A stretch of 13,561 nucleotides of DNA from CAZFLM01 sp964519955 (GCA_964519955.1 CAZFLM010000125.1:1-13561); one strand, 5' to 3'; counted from the stretch's first letter, positions 6,629-13,509 are shown. Made by a program: numbers and translations. Notes: a model not told the origin generated them from the sequence alone.

Positions 6629-7555
6629 TCACGGCTCCTCGTCCAGTTCCAGCACCGCTGCGAGACCAAGCTGGGTGGCCATGCGCAGGTTCTCGTAGTC
6701 GATGCGCTCCGGCACGTCGCCCGGGAAATGGTACTCGGAGTCGGCGTACGGGTACGAGCCCAGGTTGGCGATGGCGAACGGGAAGCCCGCGTTGATGAAC
6801 GAGCCGTCGTCGTCGCCGGGCTGCTCGCGCAGGTAGTCGCTCTGCTCCAGGCCGACGGCGTACCGCTCGTTGACGCGCGCCATCAGGTCGGCGAATCGCC
6901 TGCCCTCCGGCTTCGTGTAGAGCGTTACGTTCGTCTTGCGCCCCGTTCGCAGATCCTCGTCCGACTTGCCCGCCAGGCTGTCCAGGTTGATCACCGCCAC
7001 GACGTTGTCGCCCCGATCGCGCATCTCCTCGGCCGCGCTGACGCTCGTCCAGGGCGTGTGCTCCTCGTTGCAGAACACGTACCGAATGGTGCGCCTGGAG
7101 CCCCTGGCCGCCAGCACGCGGGCGATCTCGACGACCGCCACCGTGCCGACCGCGTTGTCCAGCGCGCCCGGGCAGTCGATCCAGCTCTGGGAGTCCTTGT
7201 GCGCGATGAGCACGATGACCTCGGCCGGCTTCGAGTCGCCGCGCAGGTCGGCCAGCACGTTGCGCGCGAGGTAGGTCGGTGCGCCCTCGGGCGGCGCCGC
7301 GTACCAGTGGTGCAGCGGTTTGGTCTCGTCGCAGCCGAACGCCTGGATGGGGTACTCCGGCCGCGTCACCGAGTAGCCGCACTCCGCAAGCTGCGCGGCG
7401 ATCCAGTCGTCCGCCTCGCAGAGGGTGCACTGGTCGTGCCCCGGCAGCGTGAAGTTCATCGTGCGGCGCGGCAGCGGGTTCTTGGCCAGGTAGAACACCC
7501 CCGCCCGCATCCGGTCCTCGTCCACCTTCGCCAGCCAGTCGCGTACGCCGCCCAT
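6629..7555 (-). CDS. M28-family zinc metallopeptidase without signal peptide
   Basis: The protein has 308 residues. The M28 two-zinc aminopeptidase core is intact. H-K-D gives His119 with Asp121 as the associated acid. P-G-A-L-D-N gives Asp133, the bridging ligand. N-E-E gives Glu164 as catalytic base and Glu165 as ligand. N-L-D gives Asp192, and Y-H-F-P-G-D gives His276. The start is ATG at 7553-7555, with GGGAGG (complement of 7563-7568) seven bases upstream; an earlier TTG lacks support. Most family members are secreted, but this one begins directly with a charged helix and has no hydrophobic leader, so it is probably cytoplasmic. Several cysteines (residues 43, 46, 59, 75) cluster in the N-terminal part. 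An aminopeptidase acting on short peptides is likely; other M28 activities such as carboxypeptidase or cyclase cannot be excluded. Confidence 0.82.
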   Translation of the reverse strand: MGGVRDWLAKVDEDRMRAGVFYLAKNPLPRRTMNFTLPGHDQCTLCEADDWIAAQLAECGYSVTRPEYPIQAFGCDETKPLHHWYAAPPEGAPTYLARNVLADLRGDSKPAEVIVLIAHKDSQSWIDCPGALDNAVGTVAVVEIARVLAARGSRRTIRYVFCNEEHTPWTSVSAAEEMRDRGDNVVAVINLDSLAGKSDEDLRTGRKTNVTLYTKPEGRRFADLMARVNERYAVGLEQSDYLREQPGDDDGSFINAGFPFAIANLGSYPYADSEYHFPGDVPERIDYENLRMATQLGLAAVLELDEEP

Positions 7556-7810
7556 GTCGCGTCCTCCCGTGCCCCTTCGTTCGCGGCGGCGGCCCGGCAA
7601 TCCTGCGCGTGGGCGGAGCGAACAGCCCGGCGGCGAGCGTCAACGACCCGGCGGGGCGCGGAGGCCCCGCCCCACACACCAACCGGAACGCGGCACCAAC
7701 CTGTGGGGCGCGCCCTCCGCGGGGCGCCGGGTCGCTGGCGCCGCGATATGCAGGAATCCCGGGCGGCCGCACGTAAGGCGTCGGCAACCCGCGCTCCGGA
7801 GGTCCACTGC
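7556..7810. other. Divergent intergenic region between peptidase and glycosidase genes
   Basis: This 255-bp gap separates the two divergent genes and should hold both promoters, but no convincing -35/-10 pair is visible on either strand. Ribosome sites are clear at each end. GGGAGG lies on the minus strand near 7563-7568, and GGAGGT lies at 7798-7803, seven bases before ATG 7811. The centre is occupied by a large imperfect palindrome (7644-7734). Confidence 0.6.
7644..7734. repeat. 33-bp imperfect inverted repeat with 25-base loop
   Basis: The arms are 7644-7676 and 7702-7734. Reading the right arm in reverse complement, 28 of 33 positions match. The outer CGACCCGGCG block is perfect (7644-7653 with 7725-7734), as is the inner block ending CGCCCCACA. 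The five mismatches (arm positions 11, 12, 13, 22 and 24) are all G in one arm and C in the other. A smaller alternative hairpin, GGCGGGGC (7650-7657) with GCCCCGCC (7664-7671), would compete with the long fold. The loop and its left border carry a repeated CACCAACC (7676-7683 and 7694-7701). It is probably a mobile or dispersed palindromic element, or a strong RNA structure. Confidence 0.75.
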
Positions 7811-10630
7811 ATGCTCGCCCTGCCCGCCGCCTTCCTTGCCCTTGCGCTCGCCCAGGCGCCGCGCCCCACGCCGCAGGTCGTCCTGCCGCCGCAGCCCTTC
7901 ACGCTCGAGTTGCTCGATCTGAAGCGGGGCGAGTGGCACTTCGAGGACGCGTTCGGGCAGAACCTGAGCCTGCCGGGGACGGTGAGCGCGTGGGCCTACC
8001 CCGGCGGCGGCATCGAGGGGGCCGAGCTGCGCTATCTGTGCTGCGACCCGGAGTACCCCGAGGACCTGGCGCACGCGACGCTCAAGGCCGCGGCCCATGT
8101 TCCCGCCGAGGGCGCCGGCAGACGCTTCCGCATCGACGAGCCCTACTTCTCCGCGACGATCGACGCCCTGCCGCCCGCAGGCGGGGCGTCGGAGTGCCGG
8201 CTGAGCGGCGTCCGCTTTGGCCCTGCCACTGCCGGCGATCGCTATGTCGCCGGGCTATACCTGGCAGTCGGCGGGCGCAATGTGCCGATCTGGCTTTCGC
8301 CCGGCGCCGAGGGCGCGTCGCCAGTCCGCCTGCTGACCCGCCGCATCGGCAACGTGTTCACCGGGACGGAGCCGGCCATCGTCACCGCGGCGCAGCTTGG
8401 CACGCAGAAGGCGCGGGCGGTGGCCCTGGAGGTCCGCGACTACCTACGCGGCGACGTGGTCTGGCGGGGCAAGGTGGACGTGCCGGCCGGTGCGCCCGGG
8501 CAGAGCCAGGTGACGATCCCCATCGCCAGGTACGGCATCTTCCGCGTGGTCGCCACGTCCGCCGATGGCAGCGCACCGGCCGAGCTGCGCATCTGCCGCA
8601 TCCCGCAGCCGCGCAAGGTCGACCCGGACAAGTCGGGCTTCGGTATGAACCTCTTCCAGATGCAGATCTGGTGGTATGCGCACCAGGTGCCGCTGATGGC
8701 CAAGGCGGGCGTCCACTGGATCCGTCCCTGGCTCGCGTGGGAGAACACCTGGGCCAACCACCGCCCAACGCCAGACGCGTGGGAGACACGCCCGCTGGAT
8801 GCATCTCTGCGGAGGTGCGAGCAGCTCGGCCTGCGCTATGCGACCATCCTCTTCGCCGCTCCGAACTGGGTATCGGCCGGAGAGCCTGGCCCGGCGCCCC
8901 CGCCGAGCAAGACCGACGTGTGGGCCAAGTACGTAGGCGACCTGGCGGCGAGGTTCAGGGGGCGGATCCCCTACTACGAGATCTGGAACGAGCCCGACCT
9001 GATGTGGCAGGAGTCAACTCGGCATGCGGGGCTCCACTACGTCGACCTGCTCAAGTCGGGCTACGCGGCCATCAAGCGCGCGGACCCGAAGGCGAAGGTC
9101 CTCGGCTTCTCCCACGCTGGCTACGAGCAGTGGCTCATCAGCGTGGTGAACCAGGGCGTGGGTGGGTACATGGACGCGGCGACGATGCACTCCTACGCCG
9201 AGCCGGACGACTTCCTCGCGCAGGTCGAGCGGCGGAAGGACATCCTGCGGCGAGGCGGACTGGGCAATATGCCGGTCTGGTTCAATGAGTTCGGGACGAT
9301 CGCGAACGACTTCAGCCCGGCCTACTCCCGCGAGTACAACTGCTCCGAGAAGCGCCAGGCCGAGGTGCTCGTCGAGAACTACGCGCAGGCGCTCTCGATC
9401 AGCCCGGGGACCAAGGCGTTCTGGTTCTGCACGCTCGATCCGCGCGATCCGTTCCATAAGGACCAGTTCACGGGGGACGCCGCCATCGGCGTGCTGTACC
9501 TCGGCCTGCTGCCGAAGCTCGCCTATGCGGCGCTGGCCGGCGCGGCGTACGAGCTGGATGGGCGCCCGTGCGTCGGCGCGGCGCGCCTGGAGCCCGGCGT
9601 GCGCGTGGTGGCGTTCGGCGGGCCGGTCGCGGTGGTCTGGGCGGAGAAGGCGCTGGGCCGGAAGGTGCTGCCCGCGACAGCGGCCGGCTGTGGCCCGAGC
9701 GAACGCATCGTCGTGCGCGATCTCCTGGCGAACCGAATCGCGGCCGGGCCCGCCGCCGGCATCCGCCTTGACCTGACGCGCGGCCCGCTATACATCGAGG
9801 GCAGCCGGCAGTTGGAGGCGGCGCTGCGCGTGCAGGCCGCGGCCCAGCCCGGTCGGTCCGGGGTGAACCTGACGCCCGGCAAGCCGGAGACCGTGCGCCT
9901 CAGCGCTCCCGCGAAGGCGGCTATCACCGTCCGCACCGATTCGCGCTTGGGGATCGCGGCCTCTGCAGCCCGAGGCGCCGCCGGCTGGTCGGTCGTCCTG
10001 GCGGCCAAGCCCGGCGTCGAGCGCGCCCACGGCCCAGTGGCGATCGCGGTCCGCTTCCCGGCAGGAGCCCTCGGCCTCACGCAGCCACGAACCGTGACCA
10101 GCGAGATCTGGGCGTCGGTTGGCGCGCCGAACCTGGTGCCGGACGGCGGGTTCCGGCGCGGCGGCACGGACGCCTGGACCCCGGAGCGCACCAGCCCCTA
10201 CATACGGGACGCGGCCATGGGCCACGAGGAGCCGGGCAGCCTGCGCCTCGATGGCCCCTTCGACCGCCGCCTGGTGTACTGGGGCGCGCTGCCCAAGGCC
10301 GGACAGCCGCTGAAGCTGCGCCTCTGGGTGCGCACCAAGGACCTGGCCGCGGCGAGGGTGACGGTGAGCCTGGCGCTCTTCGGCGAGAAGGGCTGGCTCC
10401 GCACGTGGTGTCTAGCGTCCACCGAGCCGTCGAAGGACATCGACTCGTCGTGGCGCGTCCTACCCGGCTGCGGCACGCTCCCGATCGGCACGTTGGAGTG
10501 GACCGGCGTCGAGGCGACGCTGCCCGCCGAGCTGCTCACCGCCGAGGTCACGAAGACGGCGTTCCTCATCGACGCGGCAGGCGGCGGCTCCGGCAGCATC
10601 TGGCTGGACGACTTCGACCTGTGGCAGTAG
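7811..10630 (+). CDS. Secreted multidomain clan GH-A (GH39-like) glycosidase
   Basis: The protein has 939 residues. A hydrophobic signal peptide (1 to about 15, ending A-L-A-Q-A) is followed by two beta-rich regions (about 25-160 and 170-265). The TIM barrel (about 275-575) starts at G-F-G-M-N-L and carries I-W-N-E-P with Glu394 as acid/base, M-H-S-Y with His460, and W-F-N-E-F-G with Glu493 as nucleophile, all typical of retaining clan GH-A enzymes. Two more beta regions (about 580-670 and 675-770) precede a C-terminal jelly-roll-like module (about 773-939) that opens P-D-G-G-F and closes W-L-D-D-F-D-L-W, the usual pattern of CBM4/9/22-like binding domains. The start is ATG 7811, with GGAGGT (7798-7803) seven bases upstream; the open frame extends far 5' but without ribosome sites. 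The substrate is not predictable from sequence alone. Confidence 0.78.
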   Translation: MLALPAAFLALALAQAPRPTPQVVLPPQPFTLELLDLKRGEWHFEDAFGQNLSLPGTVSAWAYPGGGIEGAELRYLCCDPEYPEDLAHATLKAAAHVPAEGAGRRFRIDEPYFSATIDALPPAGGASECRLSGVRFGPATAGDRYVAGLYLAVGGRNVPIWLSPGAEGASPVRLLTRRIGNVFTGTEPAIVTAAQLGTQKARAVALEVRDYLRGDVVWRGKVDVPAGAPGQSQVTIPIARYGIFRVVATSADGSAPAELRICRIPQPRKVDPDKSGFGMNLFQMQIWWYAHQVPLMAKAGVHWIRPWLAWENTWANHRPTPDAWETRPLDASLRRCEQLGLRYATILFAAPNWVSAGEPGPAPPPSKTDVWAKYVGDLAARFRGRIPYYEIWNEPDLMWQESTRHAGLHYVDLLKSGYAAIKRADPKAKVLGFSHAGYEQWLISVVNQGVGGYMDAATMHSYAEPDDFLAQVERRKDILRRGGLGNMPVWFNEFGTIANDFSPAYSREYNCSEKRQAEVLVENYAQALSISPGTKAFWFCTLDPRDPFHKDQFTGDAAIGVLYLGLLPKLAYAALAGAAYELDGRPCVGAARLEPGVRVVAFGGPVAVVWAEKALGRKVLPATAAGCGPSERIVVRDLLANRIAAGPAAGIRLDLTRGPLYIEGSRQLEAALRVQAAAQPGRSGVNLTPGKPETVRLSAPAKAAITVRTDSRLGIAASAARGAAGWSVVLAAKPGVERAHGPVAIAVRFPAGALGLTQPRTVTSEIWASVGAPNLVPDGGFRRGGTDAWTPERTSPYIRDAAMGHEEPGSLRLDGPFDRRLVYWGALPKAGQPLKLRLWVRTKDLAAARVTVSLALFGEKGWLRTWCLASTEPSKDIDSSWRVLPGCGTLPIGTLEWTGVEATLPAELLTAEVTKTAFLIDAAGGGSGSIWLDDFDLWQ

Positions 10631-10654
10631 GTGATGGTGTCCGCGGTTACGGCG

Positions 10655-10735
10655 GACCGCTCCCTCACGGTCGCGGCTCGGCACGTCGGTGCGTGAGGAG
10701 GGCTGCGTCCGAGCCGGGAGCGTGAGCGACCGGTT
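10655..10735. repeat. Palindromic unit 1
   Basis: The left arm is 10655-10681 and the right arm 10709-10735. It is preceded by the last 13 bases of the standard linker (10642-10654). Its 27-base loop diverges from the other units and lacks the inner CACC, as is common at array edges. Confidence 0.8.
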
Positions 10736-10790
10736 TGTTGTAGCCGGCAGGCGGTTGCGGCACTGGCGGGAGCCGATCGCGGTTACGGCA

Positions 10791-10872
10791 GACCGCTCCC
10801 TCACGGTCGCGCCTCGGCACGTTGGTGCGCGGCGGGGGTCACCGTCCGAGCCGGGAGCGTGAGCGACCGGTC
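10791..10872. repeat. Palindromic unit 2
   Basis: The left arm is 10791-10817 (with GCGCCTCGG instead of GCGGCTCGG at its end) and the right arm 10846-10872. The 28-base loop is the same as in unit 3. Confidence 0.8.
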
Positions 10873-10927
10873 TGTTGTAGCCGGCAGGCGGTTGCGGCAC
10901 TGGCGGGAGCCGATCGCGGTTACGGCG

Positions 10928-11009
10928 GACCGCTCCCTCACGGTCGCGGCTCGGCACGTTGGTGCGCGGCGGGGGTCACCGTCCGAGCCGTGAGCGTGAG
11001 CGACCGGTC
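10928..11009. repeat. Palindromic unit 3
   Basis: The left arm is 10928-10954 and the right arm 10983-11009, with one change (GCCGTGAG for GCCGGGAG). It is followed by the block-ending TGCCGCGTTCGGC and a G run (11022-11031). Confidence 0.8.
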
Positions 11010-11050
11010 TGCCGCGTTCGGCGGGGGGGGGCGCGTGCTAGCGGCGGCCA

Positions 11051-11131
11051 CGCGCTCCATGACTGTCCGCGCCTCGGAACCGTGTGCGGATCGGCGGTCA
11101 CCATCCGAGCCGGGAGCGTGAGCGACCGGTC
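11051..11131. repeat. Palindromic unit 4, decayed left arm
   Basis: The right arm (11105-11131) is intact. The left arm (about 11051-11077) retains only GCTCC and a terminal CCTCGG recognisably. This is the junction between the two three-unit blocks and is 15 bp shorter than the other periods. Confidence 0.7.
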
Positions 11132-11186
11132 TGTTGTAGCCGGCAGGCGGTTGCGGCACTGGCGGGAGCCGATCGCGGTTACGGCG

Positions 11187-11268
11187 GACCGCTCCCTCAC
11201 GGTCGCGGCTCGGCACGTTGGTGCGGATCGGCGGTCACCATCCGAGCCGGGAGCGTGAGCGACCGGTC
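11187..11268. repeat. Palindromic unit 5
   Basis: The left arm is 11187-11213 and the right arm 11242-11268, both of consensus sequence. In the loop TGGTG can pair with CACCA. Confidence 0.85.
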
Positions 11269-11323
11269 TGTTGTAGCCGGCAGGCGGTTGCGGCACTGGC
11301 GGGAGCCGATCGCGGTTACGGCA

Positions 11324-11405
11324 GACCGCTCCCTCACGGTCGCGGCTCGGCACGTTGGTGCGCGACGGCGGTCACCGTCCGAGCCGGGAGCGTGAGCGAC
11401 CGGTC
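11324..11405. repeat. Palindromic unit 6
   Basis: The left arm is 11324-11350 and the right arm 11379-11405, followed by the block-ending TGCCGCGTTCGGC (11406-11418). This is the last unit before the sigma-fusion gene. Confidence 0.85.
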
Positions 11406-11429
11406 TGCCGCGTTCGGCAGGGGTCTGCG

Positions 11430-11475
11430 CTGCCATCAACCTTTCGCCGGCGACCTGGGGCCAGGTTAGTGGCAG
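11430..11475 (+). promoter_or_regulatory. Nested dyads in the leader of the sigma-fusion gene
   Basis: CTGCCA (11430-11435) pairs with TGGCAG (11470-11475). Inside it ACCTGG (11453-11458) pairs with CCAGGT (11461-11466) around a two-base centre. AACCT (11438-11442) could instead pair with AGGTT (11463-11467), so alternative folds exist. The structure ends about 28 bases before the ATG. It may be an operator, an mRNA leader structure or chance in GC-rich DNA. Confidence 0.35.
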
Positions 11476-11503
11476 TTCCGTGAGAGGAGGGCGGCAAGGC
11501 AGG

Positions 11504-13129
11504 ATGGAGTGGCAGGTCGGCATTGCGCAGGCGCGGGCCGGGCGCACGCGAGGGTTCGATGTGGTGGTCCGGCGCTTCCAGGGTATGGCGGTTGCGTATG
11601 CCTATGCCCTGCTGCGCGACCTCGCTTCGGCGGAGGACGCCGCGCAGGATGCGTTCATCCAGGCGTACGGCGACCTGCACATGCTGCGCGAGCCGGCGGC
11701 GTTCCCGGCCTGGTTCCGTCGCATCGTCTTCAAGCACTGCGACCGGGCGAGGCGCGGCAAGCGACTGCCGACCGCTCCGATGGAGGCCGCTGACGGCGCG
11801 TGCGACCCGTCCGCCGATCCGCGGCTGATGCTGGAGCGACGCGAAGCCCGGCGGGAGGTGCTGGATGCGGTCGACGCGCTGCCGGACAACGAGCGCCTCG
11901 CCATCACGCTGTTCTACATGAACGGTTGCTCGATGGTCGAGATCGCCGCGTTTCTAGAGACGCCGATCAGCACCGTGAAGAGCCGCCTGCACACGGGACG
12001 CCGACACCTGAGAGAGAGGATGGTGCGCGACATGGACGAGGTACGGCAGACGCTGCGCGGAGGCGCGCCCGGCGAGGCGTTCACGGAGAAGGTGCGCAAG
12101 GTGCTGGAGGGGATCGAGCGCGTCCACTGGTGTGTGGGGGCGTGCGTGTGCTTCCCGGGCTCGATGGCATCCGTCATGCGCTACCTGGGCGAGGACGTGA
12201 CCGACGACTACGTGATGGGCATCTCGGGCGGCTCGTTCTTCCTATACTGGCTGGTCCCGTGGGCGCCCTCGAACTGCGACGTGCTGATGATCGGCGAGGA
12301 GCCGGTGCGCCGGGCGTTCGCGGCGATGGGCTACGGCTACACGTTCCTCCAGGACACGGACAAGGAGCGCCCGAGGGAGTTCTACCGCGACGCGATCGTG
12401 GCGAGCCTCGACGGCGGCAGGCCGGTGCTGGGCGACGGCGTGGTGGGCCCACCCGAGATCTGCGTCATCAGCGGCTACGACAATGGCGGCGACGCGCTCT
12501 ACGGCTGGAGCTACTTCCAGGAGGACGACAAGGCCTACTTTCGCGCCGACGACTGGTATCCGAACACGTACGGCTTCATCACGGTGGGCGAGAAGGGGCC
12601 TACGCCGAGCCCGCGCGAGGTGCTCGGCAACACGCTGGAGTGGGCGATCCGCCTGGCCCGGATGCCGGAGTTCGACGGGGTGGTGGCTGCGGCCGAACCA
12701 GTGCGCCGCCACGTGAACGGGTTGGCGGTGTACGACGAGATGGCGGCGCGGCTCCGCGACCCGGCCGAGTGGCGCGACATCGACGATGCGGCGCTGGAGA
12801 TGCGGTGCATCGCGCTCGGCAACGACGGCCTGTTCCTGCTGACTGGCAAGCGGGAGAGTGCCGCCCGGTTCCTCCGCTCGATGGCGGAGCATGCCCTGCC
12901 CGGGTCGGACCGCCTGCTCGCCGCGGCGGCGGCCTACGACGACGAGCTGGCCGTACTCAAGCAGGTCCACCCCCTGACGCCCTGGACCGGCTCGCCGATG
13001 GACGCCCAGCGCAAGCTGCTCGATCCTGCCCACCGCGAGGAGATGGCCGGGCTGGTGTTGGAGGCCAAAGCGCACGAGGAGCGCGCGGTGGCCGAGCTGG
13101 AGGCGGCGCTCGCGGCGCTGCTGGGGTAG
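11504..13129 (+). CDS. ECF sigma factor fused to a C39/BtrH-like C-terminal region
   Basis: The protein has 541 residues. Residues about 17-84 are sigma region 2, with the A-E-D-A-A-Q-D-A-F core and a W-F-R-R-I segment. Residues about 117-171 are sigma region 4 (L-P-D-N-E-R, then an HTH with T-P-I-S-T-V-K-S-R-L). Roughly 370 more residues follow, far beyond the usual ECF length near 200. This part has H-W-C-V-G-A-C-V-C (208-216), then S-G-G-S-F-F (241-246), G-G-R-P-V-L-G-D (304-311) and G-Y-D (324-326). That order recalls the papain-like C39/BtrH_N fold, although the expected histidine is not evident. The last 160 residues are Ala-rich and helical. ATG 11504 is preceded by GGAGG at 11486-11490, a rather long 13-base gap; GTG 11480 is an alternative in the same frame. 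It is probably a one-protein sensor and sigma factor, with the extension controlling activity. Confidence 0.75.
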   Translation: MEWQVGIAQARAGRTRGFDVVVRRFQGMAVAYAYALLRDLASAEDAAQDAFIQAYGDLHMLREPAAFPAWFRRIVFKHCDRARRGKRLPTAPMEAADGACDPSADPRLMLERREARREVLDAVDALPDNERLAITLFYMNGCSMVEIAAFLETPISTVKSRLHTGRRHLRERMVRDMDEVRQTLRGGAPGEAFTEKVRKVLEGIERVHWCVGACVCFPGSMASVMRYLGEDVTDDYVMGISGGSFFLYWLVPWAPSNCDVLMIGEEPVRRAFAAMGYGYTFLQDTDKERPREFYRDAIVASLDGGRPVLGDGVVGPPEICVISGYDNGGDALYGWSYFQEDDKAYFRADDWYPNTYGFITVGEKGPTPSPREVLGNTLEWAIRLARMPEFDGVVAAAEPVRRHVNGLAVYDEMAARLRDPAEWRDIDDAALEMRCIALGNDGLFLLTGKRESAARFLRSMAEHALPGSDRLLAAAAAYDDELAVLKQVHPLTPWTGSPMDAQRKLLDPAHREEMAGLVLEAKAHEERAVAELEAALAALLG

Positions 13130-13135
13130 GGAGGG

Positions 13136-13145
13136 CCGGCGCCGG
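13136..13145. terminator. GC palindrome in the convergent gap
   Basis: CCGGCGCCGG is a perfect 10-bp palindrome in the 17-bp gap between the sigma-fusion stop and the stop of the minus-strand gene. It has no loop and no T tract, so a terminator role is doubtful. Confidence 0.2.
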
Positions 13146-13146
13146 G

Positions 13147-13509
13147 CTACATCCGGGGATGGAGAACCTCGAACGTGCCCTCCGGCAGGTCCGGCGCCTT
13201 CCGGCGCGCCAGCACCGTGCGCTCGATGGCGCCGTCGGGGCCGATGGTCTCTCGCAGGCGCTCGACGAAGCACTCCTCGCGGGACATCGACGGTTCGTAC
13301 ACCCACCGCGTGAGCACGAAGCCCGCGCCGCGCCGCTCAACGACCGGGTTGCTGAAGCCGCCCGCGCGCATGTCCCTCGCCGTCAACTCGCCCATGGTGG
13401 AGTAGGTGCGCTTGCGCCGGTCGCCGGGCGGCAACCAGTAGGGGCCCGGAGCGTACCACGCCGGCGCGTCGGACCTGAGGCCGATCTCGAAGCGCCCCTC
13501 TAGCCTCAA
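13147..13509 (-). CDS. Unrecognised 120-aa protein
   Basis: I do not recognise this protein. It is rich in Arg, Glu, Pro and aromatic residues. It has a Trp/Tyr/Pro-rich N-terminal part (A-W-Y-A-P-G-P-Y-W-L-P-P), a central F-V-L-T-R-W-V-Y-E-P strand-like segment and a charged C-terminus. There is no signal peptide or membrane helix. The start is uncertain: a TGA at 13525-13527 closes the frame upstream, and the first usable codon is TTG at 13507-13509, with no clear ribosome site. ATG at M39 is an alternative that would drop the conserved-looking N-terminal part. The DNA upstream (13510-13561) is clearly more AT-rich, as expected for a promoter region. It is convergent with the sigma-fusion gene, 17 bp apart. 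Confidence 0.5.
   Translation of the reverse strand: MRLEGRFEIGLRSDAPAWYAPGPYWLPPGDRRKRTYSTMGELTARDMRAGGFSNPVVERRGAGFVLTRWVYEPSMSREECFVERLRETIGPDGAIERTVLARRKAPDLPEGTFEVLHPRM

Larger units (their letters stand above)
10642..11420. repeat. Tandem array of six REP-like palindromic units
   Basis: Each unit is a left arm of 27 bases (core GCTCCCTCACGG), a 27-28 base loop, and a right arm of 27 bases (core GGGAGCGTGAGCGACC). The consensus arms are complementary at 23 of 27 positions, and all four mismatches are G/C swaps. Right arms begin at 10709, 10846, 10983, 11105, 11242 and 11379, giving steps of 137, 137, 122, 137 and 137. A 55-base linker (10736-10790, 10873-10927, 11132-11186, 11269-11323) is identical in all four copies except its last base. 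After the third and sixth units a different linker starts TGCCGCGTTCGGC. The array is therefore two three-unit blocks with a 396-bp higher-order period. The loops often hold GGTG and CACC, which extend the hairpin. Confidence 0.9.
10631..11460. other. 830-bp non-coding region dominated by a palindrome array
   Basis: There is no gene here. Open frames on both strands exist only because the 137-bp repeat is GC-rich and lacks stops. Successive copies fall into different frames, since 137 is not a multiple of three, and they give near-identical Arg-rich translations. The array begins 12 bases after the glycosidase stop codon and ends about 85 bases before the sigma-fusion start. No promoter is apparent. 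Confidence 0.8.

Noticed and set aside
6728..7810. Upstream extension of the 7811 glycosidase frame by 361 codons
   Set aside because: It runs antisense across the M28 peptidase gene and the palindrome, has no ribosome site, and would bury the signal peptide.
10642..11420. Considered a CRISPR array
   Set aside because: Units are long (137 bp), the intervening linkers are identical rather than unique, and no cas gene is nearby.
10460..11547. Several overlapping open frames of about 90-165 aa on both strands with near-identical Arg-rich translations
   Set aside because: They are translations of the 137-bp palindrome repeat in shifting frames. They have no ribosome sites of their own, and the same DNA reads open on both strands.
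13136..13145. CCGGCGCCGG considered as an intrinsic terminator
   Set aside because: It is a loopless palindrome with no T tract; such sites are common by chance in GC-rich DNA.
11800..13503. A 567-aa frame overlapping the sigma-fusion gene in another frame
   Set aside because: It is an Arg/Gly/Ala-rich shadow without motifs, while the main frame has clear sigma regions 2 and 4.
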